Source of the DNA: Sphingomonas sp. SUN019
GTDB lineage: Bacteria > Pseudomonadota > Alphaproteobacteria > Sphingomonadales > Sphingomonadaceae
DNA length: 64,000 nt
Assembly: GCF_024758705.1 (NCBI RefSeq)
Contig: NZ_CP096971.1
Span: 1,240,001-1,304,000, forward strand
Direction: 5' to 3'
Each line of letters begins with the position of its first letter. Positions within the stretch are counted from its first letter, which is position 1. Under the pieces are notes generated by a model. It was not told the origin of the DNA. It did no database searches and was given only the letters and a program-made list of their open reading frames with translations. Shown here piece by piece: positions 9,136 to 18,057 of the stretch. The translations under genes and the position numbers were made by a program.

Positions 9136-10236
9136 TCAGGTCCAATAGAGGATACGCGCGGCGGGCAGCGCGCGGGCGATCTCCGTTTCGAAGAAGCCGC
9201 GCAACGCGCGCATCGTATCGGCATCATAAACGTGTTTGACCGAGCCGAACTTGGTACGCTTCTCGGTGCGGTTGACCGCGTCCATCGTCAGCGCCGACCC
9301 CGGATACCAGCCATCGAGCACCGCTTTCGACGTCGGCGAATAGCGGTGGGTGATCAGTTCGATCGTCAGATCCGGCGCCGGTATCGCACTGAGCGCGCGA
9401 GCGGCCTGTCCGATCAGCTCGGCATAGGCCGTCTCCCAGCCATCGGCGACGATGATCGGCGCGATGGTAAGTCCGATCGGATAGCCGGCGTGGCCCATCG
9501 CGGCGAGCCCGGCCAGCCGCGCCGAGACCGGACTGGTCCCGCCTTCAAAGCCTGCGTATCGCGCCGGGCTCACCGACGCGCGCATCCGCGTGCAACCGTG
9601 ATGACCGAGGTTTAGCAACGGACCCACGGCGTCGAACTTGCTGGTGAAGCGTAGTTGCGCGTTCGCGTCCAATGCGCCGAACCACGCGATCGTGGCCGAA
9701 AGCGATCCGGTAATATGTTCGAGCGCAAGCGGATCGGTGTAGCAGCTCGCCTCGAACGTCGTTCCTTCGTGCGCGCGGCGCGCCGAGCGCGACGTGACCG
9801 TTCCACATCCAATGTGCGTGGGAATTTCAGCCAAGATTTCGGGCAGGTTGGCATAGGCGCGCGTGATCGGCGGCCCCTTCAGCGACCCGGCGAGATAGCA
9901 ATAGCTGCAATGCGCCGGACACCCCTCGGCAAGGTCGATCCGCCAGTCCGCCGACGGCGCGATCGGTTGCAGGCGACGCTTCGACGGCGGCGCGACGACG
10001 ATCGCCAAGGTCTGCTTGGCGGCGGCATAGGCCTGCCGCTCGTCGTCTGGAAGAGCGAGCGACAGCCGGTCGGTCGACAGCGTCTGAACATCGATACCGA
10101 GCGCGGCCGCACGTTCGGCGATGTCGCAACCATGTTGCCATTCCAGCGCCGATCGGGTGATCAGGACGCGCTTCGGGCGCCACGGTCTGCCGACCGCAAT
10201 CTCGCTCTTCGCGGTAACGTCCGCGTTGCCCGTCAT
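9136..10236 (-). CDS. Spore photoproduct lyase-like radical SAM protein
   Basis: The radical SAM cluster motif CPAHCSYC (Cys106, Cys110, Cys113) sits in the context EGCPAHCSYCYLAGSLKG, typical of the SplB family, and the C-terminal part (GWYPGSALTMD, KFGSVKHVY) also fits. In Bacillus this enzyme reverses spore photoproduct in UV-damaged DNA; sphingomonads do not sporulate, so the substrate here is unknown. It is the last gene of a five-gene minus-strand operon. Its ATG overlaps the stop of the preceding gene in an ATGA. Confidence 0.8.
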   Translation of the reverse strand: MTGNADVTAKSEIAVGRPWRPKRVLITRSALEWQHGCDIAERAAALGIDVQTLSTDRLSLALPDDERQAYAAAKQTLAIVVAPPSKRRLQPIAPSADWRIDLAEGCPAHCSYCYLAGSLKGPPITRAYANLPEILAEIPTHIGCGTVTSRSARRAHEGTTFEASCYTDPLALEHITGSLSATIAWFGALDANAQLRFTSKFDAVGPLLNLGHHGCTRMRASVSPARYAGFEGGTSPVSARLAGLAAMGHAGYPIGLTIAPIIVADGWETAYAELIGQAARALSAIPAPDLTIELITHRYSPTSKAVLDGWYPGSALTMDAVNRTEKRTKFGSVKHVYDADTMRALRGFFETEIARALPAARILYWT

Positions 10237-10649
10237 GGGTTCGCATCATCGTCGGGGCAGATTAAAGCATACCACTCAGCATAGCCAGTCGTGCGTACGC
10301 CGCGGCGGTTCAGATCAGGCGCGCCGTCAGTCCACCATACCGGGCCACGCTCCCCCAGCCCGTGCTTGGCTGCGTCGACGCGAGTGCGCGCCTCGGTTTC
10401 GGCAGCACTGTCTTTAGTGCGGCGCGCGGTCCCCACATTGCGCCGCGCCTCCATCAGCGCATGCACAAGTTCGTCACGCGTCTCCCGGGCGAGCGACGGG
10501 TCGGACGTTCGCCAGAGCCGCCCGCGCACCACAAAATACCGGCCATCGGGCGTGACCGGATATTTCGTAACCGGCGGATCAGTCCGTTGCGCTTCCCGGC
10601 TCCGCCATCTTGCGATGCTGTTCGGCAAGCACCGACCCCGGCGTAACAT
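10233..10649 (-). CDS. Conserved small protein, unknown (VTPDGRYFVVRGRLWR family)
   Basis: The body begins KYPVTPDGRYFVVRGRLWR and ends GERGPVWWTDGAPDLN. I recall similar short proteins in sphingomonads and rhizobia without assigned function. The start is a puzzle: homologs would start at KYPV, but no ATG or GTG stands there. The frame is open to 10649, overlapping the upstream SDR by about 70 bases. Translation may begin at a non-standard codon or by reinitiation at the SDR stop (10579). Confidence 0.6.
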   Translation of the reverse strand: MLRRGRCLPNSIARWRSREAQRTDPPVTKYPVTPDGRYFVVRGRLWRTSDPSLARETRDELVHALMEARRNVGTARRTKDSAAETEARTRVDAAKHGLGERGPVWWTDGAPDLNRRGVRTTGYAEWYALICPDDDANP

Positions 10650-11364
10650 TGGCCAGCACGCCTTGGATCTTGGTCTTCAGCCCCGAGAATACCGACGCCT
10701 TGCCGCCCATCACCGCGTCCCAGCCGTCCTTCGCAACATCGGCCGGATCGCGCTTGTTCGGATCAGCCCCGACCGACGTGTCCAGCATGTCGGCCCGGTC
10801 GAAAAACTCGGTGTCGACCGGACCCGGCATCAGCGTCGTCAGCGTGACGCCGTCCGAGCCCTTGAGTTCGTTGCGCAGCGCCTCGGTGAAGCTGTCGACG
10901 AACGCCTTGGTGCCGTTGTAGACGGCATGAAACGCGCCTGGGATGTAGCCCGCGACCGATCCCGTCACCAGCACCTTGCCGTCGTTGCGCGCAACCATCG
11001 CGGGCAACACCTTTTGCAGCAGATAGATCGTGCCGGTGATATTGGTGTCGACCACCATCCGCCAGTCAGCGACCGCCTGATCGAGGAACGCGTGCCCCAG
11101 ACCCTGCCCGGCGTTGGCGCACAGCAGGTCAATCTGCCGTTCACTAGCGGCGGCCAGCAACGCATCGACCCCGTCGATCGTCGACAGATCGGCGTTCACC
11201 GACTGCACATCGGTACCGAACTGCCTGAAATCGGCCGCGGCGGCGTCGATCAGCGGCTCGTTTGCGACGACGAGAATGTCGTAGCTGTTCTTCGCTGCAA
11301 GCGTGGCGAGCTCGAACCCTATCCCGGTCGATGCACCGGTGATAATCGCGTATTTATTGGCCAT
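10579..11364 (-). CDS. Short-chain dehydrogenase/reductase
   Basis: The 261-residue SDR has TGASTGIG near residue 10, a NAGQG segment, the active-site SVAGYIPG Ser and YNGTK motif. The body resembles the DltE/YqjQ type of SDRs found in stress operons. It lies third in the operon, 11 bases after the zinc alcohol dehydrogenase. Substrate unknown. Confidence 0.85.
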   Translation of the reverse strand: MANKYAIITGASTGIGFELATLAAKNSYDILVVANEPLIDAAAADFRQFGTDVQSVNADLSTIDGVDALLAAASERQIDLLCANAGQGLGHAFLDQAVADWRMVVDTNITGTIYLLQKVLPAMVARNDGKVLVTGSVAGYIPGAFHAVYNGTKAFVDSFTEALRNELKGSDGVTLTTLMPGPVDTEFFDRADMLDTSVGADPNKRDPADVAKDGWDAVMGGKASVFSGLKTKIQGVLANVTPGSVLAEQHRKMAEPGSATD

Positions 11365-11375
11365 GTCGTCTCTCC

Positions 11376-12563
11376 TTACGCAGCGACGCCTAAGCCGGGC
11401 TTCAGCACGACCTTGGTCACTTCATTCTGATTGTCGTGGAACATCTTGTAGCCCCTGGGCGCGTCCTCGAGGTCCATGCGGTGCGAGATCAGGAAGGTCG
11501 TATCGATCTTCCCCTCCATGATCGCATTCAGCAGGGCGGGCATATAATGCTGAACATGGGTCTGTCCGGTTTTTAGCGTCAAACCCTTTTCCATGAAGGC
11601 GCCGAGCGGGAATTTGTCGACAATCCCGCCGTACACCGCGGGCATCGACACGCGACCACCCTTGCGACATGCGACGATCGCCTGACGGATCGAGTGGATC
11701 CTGTCGGTGCCGAGGAAGGTCGATTTCTTGATCTGATCGATGACGTTGTCGACGAAGAAGCCATGCGCCTCGAGGCCGACGCTGTCGATGACCGCATCGG
11801 GGCCGATCCCGCCGGTCATCAGCATCAACGCATCATACGTCGCGCTTTCCTCGAAATTGATCGTCTCCGCGCCGAACCTCTTGGCGAGGTCCAGTCGGTG
11901 CGGGAAATGATCGATCGCGATGACGCGGTCGGCGCCCATCAGGAACGCTGACTGGATCGCAAACAGGCCAACCGGGCCGCAGCCCCAGACTGCAACGGTG
12001 TCGCCGGGTTCGATGTCGGCATTCTCCGCCGCCATCCAGCCGGTCGGCAGGATGTCGGACAGGAACAGCACCTTCTCGTCCTCGACGCCATCGGGGATGA
12101 CGATTGGACCGACATCGCTGAACGGCACGCGAACGTACTCTGCCTGCCCGCCAGCGTAACCGCCGGTCAGATGGCTGTAGCCGAACAGTCCCGACATCGG
12201 CTGTCCGTACAGCTCCATGCCGAGATCCTGATTGTCGGCCGGATTGCCGTTGTCGCACGCGGAATATTGATGCTTGCCGCAGTGGTAGCAGCTGCCGCAC
12301 GCAATCGTGAACGGAACGACGACGCGTTGGCCCTTCTTCAGCGTCGATTTCGGTCCGGTCTCAACCACCTCGCCCATGAATTCATGGCCGAGGATGTCGC
12401 CCGACTGCATGGTCGGGATGTACCCGTCATACAGGTGCAGGTCGGACCCGCAGATAGCGGTCGCAGTCACATTAATGATGCAGTCGCGTGGGTTAAGGAT
12501 CTCGGGATCGTCTACGGTGTCGACGCGAACGTCATGCCTGCCGTGCCATGCCAGCGCTCTCAT
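11376..12563 (-). CDS. Zinc-dependent alcohol dehydrogenase (formaldehyde-dehydrogenase-like)
   Basis: A medium-chain dehydrogenase of 395 residues. Catalytic zinc ligands are visible as Cys38 (ICGSD) and His60-Glu61 (GHEFMG); the structural zinc site is Cys89, Cys92, Cys95 and Cys103 (CGSCYHC...C). The NAD-binding motif is GCGPVG. The extended C-terminal half resembles glutathione-independent formaldehyde dehydrogenases. Its ATG overlaps the stop of the upstream SRPBCC gene by four bases, and the SDR follows closely, so both oxidoreductases are probably co-expressed. Confidence 0.85.
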   Translation of the reverse strand: MRALAWHGRHDVRVDTVDDPEILNPRDCIINVTATAICGSDLHLYDGYIPTMQSGDILGHEFMGEVVETGPKSTLKKGQRVVVPFTIACGSCYHCGKHQYSACDNGNPADNQDLGMELYGQPMSGLFGYSHLTGGYAGGQAEYVRVPFSDVGPIVIPDGVEDEKVLFLSDILPTGWMAAENADIEPGDTVAVWGCGPVGLFAIQSAFLMGADRVIAIDHFPHRLDLAKRFGAETINFEESATYDALMLMTGGIGPDAVIDSVGLEAHGFFVDNVIDQIKKSTFLGTDRIHSIRQAIVACRKGGRVSMPAVYGGIVDKFPLGAFMEKGLTLKTGQTHVQHYMPALLNAIMEGKIDTTFLISHRMDLEDAPRGYKMFHDNQNEVTKVVLKPGLGVAA

Positions 12564-13135
12564 GCCGTTTCCTCTTCGAATTGCTTGCGCGTGTTCGCGG
12601 CGGTCGCGATCTCGCCGGTTTCCATCAATTGCTTGAACCGGCGCAGGTCGCGGCGTGCTTGGATCGCGGGCTCTCGCTGGAACATCTTGGCGACAATCTT
12701 GCCGATGAAGCCTGCGGGTGGATCGTAGAAGATTGTCGCAGTAACGATCGTACCGCGCGCACCTGCGTCGCGGAACTGGACCCGCCCCGAATTGGGAACG
12801 TCGGCGCCCTGCTCGGACGTCCAGGCGATCAACTGATCAGGGACCTCCTCAGTGATCCGCGCGTCCCATTCGACCGTCTTGCCGGCGGGCGCCTTCACGA
12901 CCCAGTGCGACCGATCGGCACTGAGCACGTCGATCCGTTCCACGTTGTCCATGAACGTCGGCAGCTTCGCAAAGTCACGGAAATACTCGAAGACCTCACG
13001 GACGGGTCGGTTGATCGTCACGGCGCTCGCAGCGACAGTATCGCCCGGCGACGTCGCGTCGCTCGATCGATCGCCTATGGCGTCACCACGCTTCGTCGTC
13101 GCTGTCGGTGCATCATCGTTATGGGAGGCACCCAT
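12560..13135 (-). CDS. SRPBCC/polyketide-cyclase family protein
   Basis: An unstructured N-terminus (35 residues) leads into a START-like lipid-binding fold: [40 protein letters not shown] and a C-terminal helix. Family members bind hydrophobic ligands or act in membrane stress. It is first in the operon SRPBCC, Zn-ADH, SDR, small protein, SplB-like. A GGAAC-N16-CGCT element lies 32 bases upstream of its ATG. Confidence 0.75.
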   Translation of the reverse strand: MGASHNDDAPTATTKRGDAIGDRSSDATSPGDTVAASAVTINRPVREVFEYFRDFAKLPTFMDNVERIDVLSADRSHWVVKAPAGKTVEWDARITEEVPDQLIAWTSEQGADVPNSGRVQFRDAGARGTIVTATIFYDPPAGFIGKIVAKMFQREPAIQARRDLRRFKQLMETGEIATAANTRKQFEEETA

Positions 13136-13166
13136 GTTTATCGCTCCAGGTAGCTTGAGTGTTTGG

Positions 13167-13191
13167 AGCGAACGGCGCTCGACTAGGTTCC
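13167..13191 (-). promoter_or_regulatory. Possible general-stress (EcfG-type) promoter before the SRPBCC-SplB operon
   Basis: On the minus strand GGAAC (13191-13187) is followed after 16 bases by CGCT (13170-13167). The remembered consensus for alphaproteobacterial EcfG sigma factors is GGAAC, 16-17 bases, CGTT, so this has one mismatch. It is correctly placed before the operon. Confidence 0.35.
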
Positions 13192-13228
13192 TCCGTCGAT
13201 CCTCGCCAAACCCGCGTTGTAATGTGGA

Positions 13229-14452
13229 TCAGTCTGTTTTCGAGAGCGTGGACTGCATGAACAGCGCACCAATGGCGGCCCATCTAACCTGCCGGCTGCT
13301 GGATCGCTGTCGCATCAAACCGGCCGCACGCAGCGCATCCGTGATGATCGCTTCTACGCCCCTGCCCGCGGGCATCGCCAATTCGACCGGCGTCAGCACC
13401 GTCGCACTTGTTCGCCCCGGCGCCTCGGATCGCGCGCGCCGCGTCACGGAATCGCTGGTCGGCATGGCGTGGACCGATTGAATGGTCGAATGCTGCAACA
13501 GACCGAAAAAGCGCGCGATCTGTCGAGACGAGGAAATTCCGGCTTCGAGCATGTAGGGACCAACCGCGCCGCACGCGTCGCCGCCAACGGTCTTCAACGG
13601 TGTTCCGTGACCCATCCCGGCGATTTCATAAACTTCGAGAACATCATGCCCGGCTTGGTCAATCCACCGTTTCCGCGTCGCGCCGTCCACGATATCGTGC
13701 TTATCCGGATTCGCCGCCAGCGCGTGAACGCCACGCCATTGGGCGACAATGCGGTCGGCGTTTGACGGCGCGACCGTTCCGTCGGCGCTGCCCTGCCACA
13801 CGGAAATCCGCGGCCACGGTCCGGAATGCGACGACGCATCGCGAACCAAAGCCGCCAACTTTGCATCAGGCGGAAAACCTTGGCCGCGCATACGCGCAAA
13901 CGCGTCGGTGACCGACAGCGCCGCGCCAAACGCGAGGCCGGCGATGATCGCCCCACCAGCAAAGACATCCGGATACGTCGCGAGCATGACCGAAGCCATT
14001 GCGCCACCGGCGGAAAGGCCGGTCACGAATACACGAGACGGATCGACGTCGTGCGCTGACATCATCGCGGCGATCATCTGTCGGATCGAGAATGCCTCGC
14101 CAGCGTCTCGCCGAATATCCGTCGGCGCGAACCAGTTGAAGCAGAGGTTCGCGTTGTTGGCCGCCTGCTGCTCGGGGAAAAGCACAGCGAAGCCGTGTTC
14201 ATCGGCGAGCTGCGACCAGCCCGAGCCACGATCATAGTCCGCCGCGGTCTGAGTGCATCCGTGCAACACCACCACCAGCGCCGCCCCGGACCGAAGATTC
14301 GCGGGGACATAAAAATGTGCGCGCAGCACACCCGGGTTTGATCCGAACGGCGCCAAGCTGCTTAAACGGTTGTTCGGTGCCGTGACGTGTCCGCGCAATC
14401 GCGCTCGTTGTAAGGTCGCCAGCTGTGCGATCGTCGTGCCGAGACCGGTCAT
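13229..14452 (-). CDS. PHB depolymerase-family esterase
   Basis: An alpha/beta hydrolase of 407 residues. It has the oxyanion segment HGCTQ (64-68), the lipase box GLSAGG with Ser147, and a late His in GMGHGTPL. The family includes extracellular poly(3-hydroxybutyrate) depolymerases and feruloyl or acetylxylan esterases. There is no obvious signal peptide at this start, so location is uncertain. A tail of about 90 residues after the catalytic domain has no recognisable domain. It runs in the same direction as the stress operon downstream but is separated by about 90 bases. Confidence 0.8.
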   Translation of the reverse strand: MTGLGTTIAQLATLQRARLRGHVTAPNNRLSSLAPFGSNPGVLRAHFYVPANLRSGAALVVVLHGCTQTAADYDRGSGWSQLADEHGFAVLFPEQQAANNANLCFNWFAPTDIRRDAGEAFSIRQMIAAMMSAHDVDPSRVFVTGLSAGGAMASVMLATYPDVFAGGAIIAGLAFGAALSVTDAFARMRGQGFPPDAKLAALVRDASSHSGPWPRISVWQGSADGTVAPSNADRIVAQWRGVHALAANPDKHDIVDGATRKRWIDQAGHDVLEVYEIAGMGHGTPLKTVGGDACGAVGPYMLEAGISSSRQIARFFGLLQHSTIQSVHAMPTSDSVTRRARSEAPGRTSATVLTPVELAMPAGRGVEAIITDALRAAGLMRQRSSSRQVRWAAIGALFMQSTLSKTD

Positions 14453-14551
14453 GTAGAGTCCTCATGGCAAGCGACAGGCTCGCGTAATACCGAACCAACG
14501 AGAAACCGGTTCGTTGCTGCGCTGCACAATAAAGACGTAGGGTCTTATCAG

Positions 14552-15475
14552 TCAGTGCGCCGAAGGTGACGGTCGAAACGCGATGCTTTCGAGCCTCCAA
14601 CGATCCTCCAAGCCCGGAATGGCCAGCGTCTCGGAATCAAAGTCTGCGGGGGGAACGGCGCCGACCACCTCCGCTCGAATATAGCGTCCGGTTTCGCGCA
14701 ACAGGATCTGCGACGCGGGAAAACGCGCGCGCAATGCCTGGGACACCGCCCTTGCCTCATCGGACAGGTGCGCCGCATCGAGAGCGTTGGGTACGCCGTC
14801 GACCAGTTCCGACGTCGCGATGCGCAGCGCCTTGCAGCCGTCGAGTATGATGCTGAGCGAGATCAGCGCCGCCGCTGTCGCGTCAGCCCACCACCAGCCC
14901 ATTCCGAGGCCCGCGACGCCGAGAAAGCCGGCGACGCCGGTTTGCCAGTTCGCCTTGTTCATCAGCGCATCGGTATGAAGCAATTTGTCACGGAGACGTT
15001 GGGCGAGCGGCAGTTCCTTCCGGCCGATGATCAGCGGAGGGATCGTCGCATAAGCCTGGGCCGCGAGCATGAACCATCCAAGCCAGATGTCGTGGCCGCC
15101 AACCCGGACCGACCCGATCGTGACGTGCTCCGCGGCTAGCAGTGCCGTTGCCGCATCCTTAAGAAGCAGTCCGCCGACAGCCGCCAGCGCGACGGCGGCG
15201 ATCAGAAAGCCCAAGCCGTTCACCCGATCGAAGCCGTAATGGAACCGGGCATTCGACGATCGTTTTTCGAACCGCGCGGCGATCAGGAAGACGATCGGTG
15301 GGACAAGTCCGAGCGTGTCCTCGATCCAGGCCGTTCGCATTGCCTGGCTGCTGCCCATGCTCAATCCCATCACGAGGATGATGCTGAGGGTCCAAGCGAC
15401 GTTCCACCATTCCAGTCGGTTCGCCGCTTCCATATCAGCGCGAATGGCGGCGGGGTGCCCTGCTCGCTCGCTCAC
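14552..15475 (-). CDS. Cation diffusion facilitator (CDF) family transporter
   Basis: The protein has six hydrophobic segments and a cytoplasmic C-terminal domain. Conserved features are FHYGFDRVNGLGFLIAA after helix two and the HTDALMNKANWQTG segment, the usual metal-site position of helix five; HxxxD-type ligands are partly replaced. CDF proteins export divalent metals such as Zn, Fe or Mn by proton exchange. It starts with a four-base overlap on the upstream lipoprotein gene, so the two are a coupled pair. Confidence 0.75.
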   Translation of the reverse strand: MSERAGHPAAIRADMEAANRLEWWNVAWTLSIILVMGLSMGSSQAMRTAWIEDTLGLVPPIVFLIAARFEKRSSNARFHYGFDRVNGLGFLIAAVALAAVGGLLLKDAATALLAAEHVTIGSVRVGGHDIWLGWFMLAAQAYATIPPLIIGRKELPLAQRLRDKLLHTDALMNKANWQTGVAGFLGVAGLGMGWWWADATAAALISLSIILDGCKALRIATSELVDGVPNALDAAHLSDEARAVSQALRARFPASQILLRETGRYIRAEVVGAVPPADFDSETLAIPGLEDRWRLESIAFRPSPSAH

Positions 15476-15915
15476 AAGCCTTCACTTTCGCGTACTGCCT
15501 TTTCGAGCAGCATGATCCAGCGATTTTCGCCGTTCCGAGCGACAGGGACGAGGATGATGGTGCGCTTTCCTACCACGCGTTCCGCCAGTGGATCGACGAA
15601 AGCTACCTCCGTAAGCCAGGGCGTGTCATCGGCAAATTCACCGATCACGATGTCCAGGTCGCCATTCTCGAGGCTGGCCAGCAGCGGTTCGGCCGCCGCC
15701 CGTTTGAGCAAACGCCGTGCCCCCGTCACGGTTTCGATCCGTGCCAGATACACGTCAATCACAGTTGCATCGGCATGACCTTGGCCGGAGGCTACAATAC
15801 CCACCCGGATTGTCCGGGACGCGCGAACATGTTCGGACGTTCCAGCAATATCGTCAGGATAATTCGAGCACGCGGCGGTCATCGCGATCACCGAAAAGAG
15901 CCAGCAACGCCGCAT
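15472..15915 (-). CDS. Lipoprotein resembling part of a solute-binding protein
   Basis: The N-terminus MRRCWLFSVIAMTAACSNY is a lipoprotein signal with Cys after TAA. The 147-residue body has a pattern like the first lobe of periplasmic amino-acid-binding domains (IRVGIVASGQG..., LENGDLDIVIGEF, VVGKRTIILVPV), but the second lobe is missing. It is coupled by overlap to the CDF transporter, so a role in sensing or delivering a metal or small ligand is possible but unproven. Confidence 0.65.
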   Translation of the reverse strand: MRRCWLFSVIAMTAACSNYPDDIAGTSEHVRASRTIRVGIVASGQGHADATVIDVYLARIETVTGARRLLKRAAAEPLLASLENGDLDIVIGEFADDTPWLTEVAFVDPLAERVVGKRTIILVPVARNGENRWIMLLEKAVRESEGL

Positions 15916-16122
15916 CGATCGTCCCTACCATCGTCGGCGACCACCTCACAATGACCTCAATCACGTCAAGCAGGCGACTTTCGAATCCGTTCAACGCGAA
16001 CGAGATGTCGCCTTACACGACAGATGATAACCGCATCACGATAGACGCGATCGGCGGGTGCCAAGAGGCGAGCTATCATGCAATCACGGAAACGGCCTCT
16101 CAATGGCGGCCAAGCATATCCG

Positions 16123-16728
16123 TCATCGAGAATCGGGTCTGACAAGGTCAGTCGCGGCAAGGTGTTCGGCGATGAACCAGACCTGTGGTTCGTGGGTGCG
16201 GATGACGTTGCTGACCAGCAGGTCATTCGTGCCGTCGTCGCCCGCTTCGTCCGCCGCCCCGGCGCCTTCGTGGGCCTGACGCAGGATGATCTCATGCGCC
16301 TCCAGCAGCCGTGACAATTGGGTCGGAACATCCTCGCGTCCCTTCGGCGGACGCGGAATTTTCGTCATTTCGGCGACATCGGGCGCCATCGCTATGCTGA
16401 TCCCGCCCAGCGCCATGATGCGTTCGGCGATCATGTCGACCAGCGCGGCCTGTTCTTCGTAATGCTTGTCGAGCAATAGATGGAGTTGGTAGAAGGTCGC
16501 CCCCGACATCTGCCAATGATGCTTCTTGTACAGGTCGCGCAGCGTCATCGTGTCGGCCAGAACCTGGTTGAGCGTCGCGACGCTCTGCGTTCGTGCATTA
16601 TTCTTCAGCGCGAGCGGAAGCTGCTTGAGCGTGCCGTAGGGTTGGATCTCGCGATATTCGACCTTGTACTGCGGCTGCGCTTCGCGGGACGCCTCGGATG
16701 AAGCCGGTTTTCCGGGTTTGCGGGCCAT
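16123..16728 (-). CDS. dps: Dps-family ferritin-like DNA protection protein
   Basis: The 201-residue protein has a basic N-terminal tail and the Dps four-helix pattern: ADTMTLRDLYKKHHWQMSGATFYQLHLLLDKHYEEQAALVDMIAERI contains the ferroxidase His and Asp/Glu ligands (given here by its beginning and end only as KKHHWQMSG and HYEEQAALVD). Dps oligomers oxidise Fe(II) with peroxide and coat DNA in stress. The C-terminal helix (THEPQVWFIAEHL) is also typical. Confidence 0.85.
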   Translation of the reverse strand: MARKPGKPASSEASREAQPQYKVEYREIQPYGTLKQLPLALKNNARTQSVATLNQVLADTMTLRDLYKKHHWQMSGATFYQLHLLLDKHYEEQAALVDMIAERIMALGGISIAMAPDVAEMTKIPRPPKGREDVPTQLSRLLEAHEIILRQAHEGAGAADEAGDDGTNDLLVSNVIRTHEPQVWFIAEHLAATDLVRPDSR

Positions 16729-16767
16729 TTGCTGTCCTGTTCGGCTGATCGATTAGGGATCGTCGTC

Positions 16768-16792
16768 AACGACATTATGCGCTGAAAGGTCC
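16768..16792 (-). promoter_or_regulatory. Possible EcfG-type promoter before dps
   Basis: Minus strand GGACC (16792-16788), 16 bases, CGTT (16771-16768). The -10 element is perfect and the -35 has one mismatch to the remembered GGAAC. It lies about 40 bases before the dps ATG, a sensible position. Confidence 0.4.
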
Positions 16793-16938
16793 GCATCGCC
16801 GGTCGCCGAGTTGCGAGTCACTGATAATTTGTCGCAGGTTAATCTGGGTCGGTACGATTCACTTTAAGTGACGGACCCAAACACGCGCGGTCGTTCGTTA
16901 CGCGCCCGCACTTCCTATTTAACGGAGAGACGCCGGGT

Positions 16939-18057
16939 ATGAGGATCGCGATCATCGCCCACTTGAAGCATGCGATCATCGAGCCGTTCGCAGGGGGGCT
17001 GGAGATGCACACGCATTTGCTGGCGACGTCGTTCCGCGCGCGCGGCCACGACGTGACGCTGTACGCCTCGACGCGGTCCGATCCGGCGACCGGCCTGGCG
17101 GCGATCTGCGACGAGACGACGCTGAATGCGGCCGGGGTGGCGGAAGCGAGCGACATCATGTTCTTTCGCGAGCATCATGCCTATCTCCGGCTGATGTCCG
17201 AGTTACGCCGCAGCGACTTCGACATCGTGCACAACAATTCGCTGCACTATCTGCCGGTCGCGATGGCAGACACGTTGCCGATGCCGATGGTTACGACACT
17301 GCACACGCCGCCGTTCTGCTGGCTGGAAAGCGGCATTCGGCTGTGCCGTGCGGAGGCGACGCGCTTCGTCGCGGTATCCGATGCGATCCGGACGATGTGG
17401 TCGCCGATCGTCGCGATCGACCGCGTGGTGGGCAATGGCATCGATCTGGATCGCTTCCCGTATCGCGCGATGCCGGACCCCGAGCCCTATCTTGTCTGGT
17501 ACGGTCGCATCGTGCCCGAAAAGGGCGCGCATCTGGCGATCGCGGCGGCGCGGCGGGTGGGCTTGCCGCTCAGGATCGCGGGGCCGGTATCCGATCCGGC
17601 CTATTTCGCGACCGAAGTCGCGCCGCATCTGGGCGATGCGGTGCGGCATGTCGGGCATCTGGACCACAAAAGCCTGTCGCGGCTGATCGCTGGCGCGCGC
17701 GCGTTTCTGTGCACGCCGTGCTGGGACGAGCCATATGGGCTGGTGGTGGCAGAGGCGTTGTCGTGCGGCACCCCGGTCGCAGCCTTCGCACGGGGTGCGA
17801 TCCCCAGCTTGCTGGATGCGGACAGCGGCGTGCTGGCGACGCCGGACGACGTTGCGTCGCTTGCCGACGCCGCACTTCAAGCGATGACGCTCGATCGGAA
17901 AGCATGCCGCGCGCGCGCCGAGGCGATCTGCGATGCGGACGTGATGATCGACGGGTACGAGGCTTTGTACCGCGAGATGGTCGCGCTGCACGAACCGGCG
18001 TTGCAGGTGCGGATCGCGAAGGGTACGCCCGTGCTGACGTTGCTGGGCCACGCGTGA
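16939..18057 (+). CDS. Glycosyltransferase family 4 protein, first gene of a seven-gene operon
   Basis: A GT-B fold enzyme of 372 residues: the acceptor-side motif EPFAGGLEMHTHLLA and RGHDVTLYAS at the N-terminus, GRIVPEKGAHLAI in the second lobe, and the E-x7-E donor motif in DEPYGLVVAEALSCGTPV. GT4 enzymes transfer a sugar from a nucleotide donor with retention. GGAGAG precedes the ATG. Its stop is shared with the GTG start of the next gene (GTGA), the first of six overlapping junctions in this operon. Confidence 0.85.
   Translation: MRIAIIAHLKHAIIEPFAGGLEMHTHLLATSFRARGHDVTLYASTRSDPATGLAAICDETTLNAAGVAEASDIMFFREHHAYLRLMSELRRSDFDIVHNNSLHYLPVAMADTLPMPMVTTLHTPPFCWLESGIRLCRAEATRFVAVSDAIRTMWSPIVAIDRVVGNGIDLDRFPYRAMPDPEPYLVWYGRIVPEKGAHLAIAAARRVGLPLRIAGPVSDPAYFATEVAPHLGDAVRHVGHLDHKSLSRLIAGARAFLCTPCWDEPYGLVVAEALSCGTPVAAFARGAIPSLLDADSGVLATPDDVASLADAALQAMTLDRKACRARAEAICDADVMIDGYEALYREMVALHEPALQVRIAKGTPVLTLLGHA

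Noticed and set aside
17343..18053. Upstream extension of the GT2 frame
   Set aside because: It only runs through the GT4 gene in another frame; the GTG at 18054 with the overlap is the natural start.
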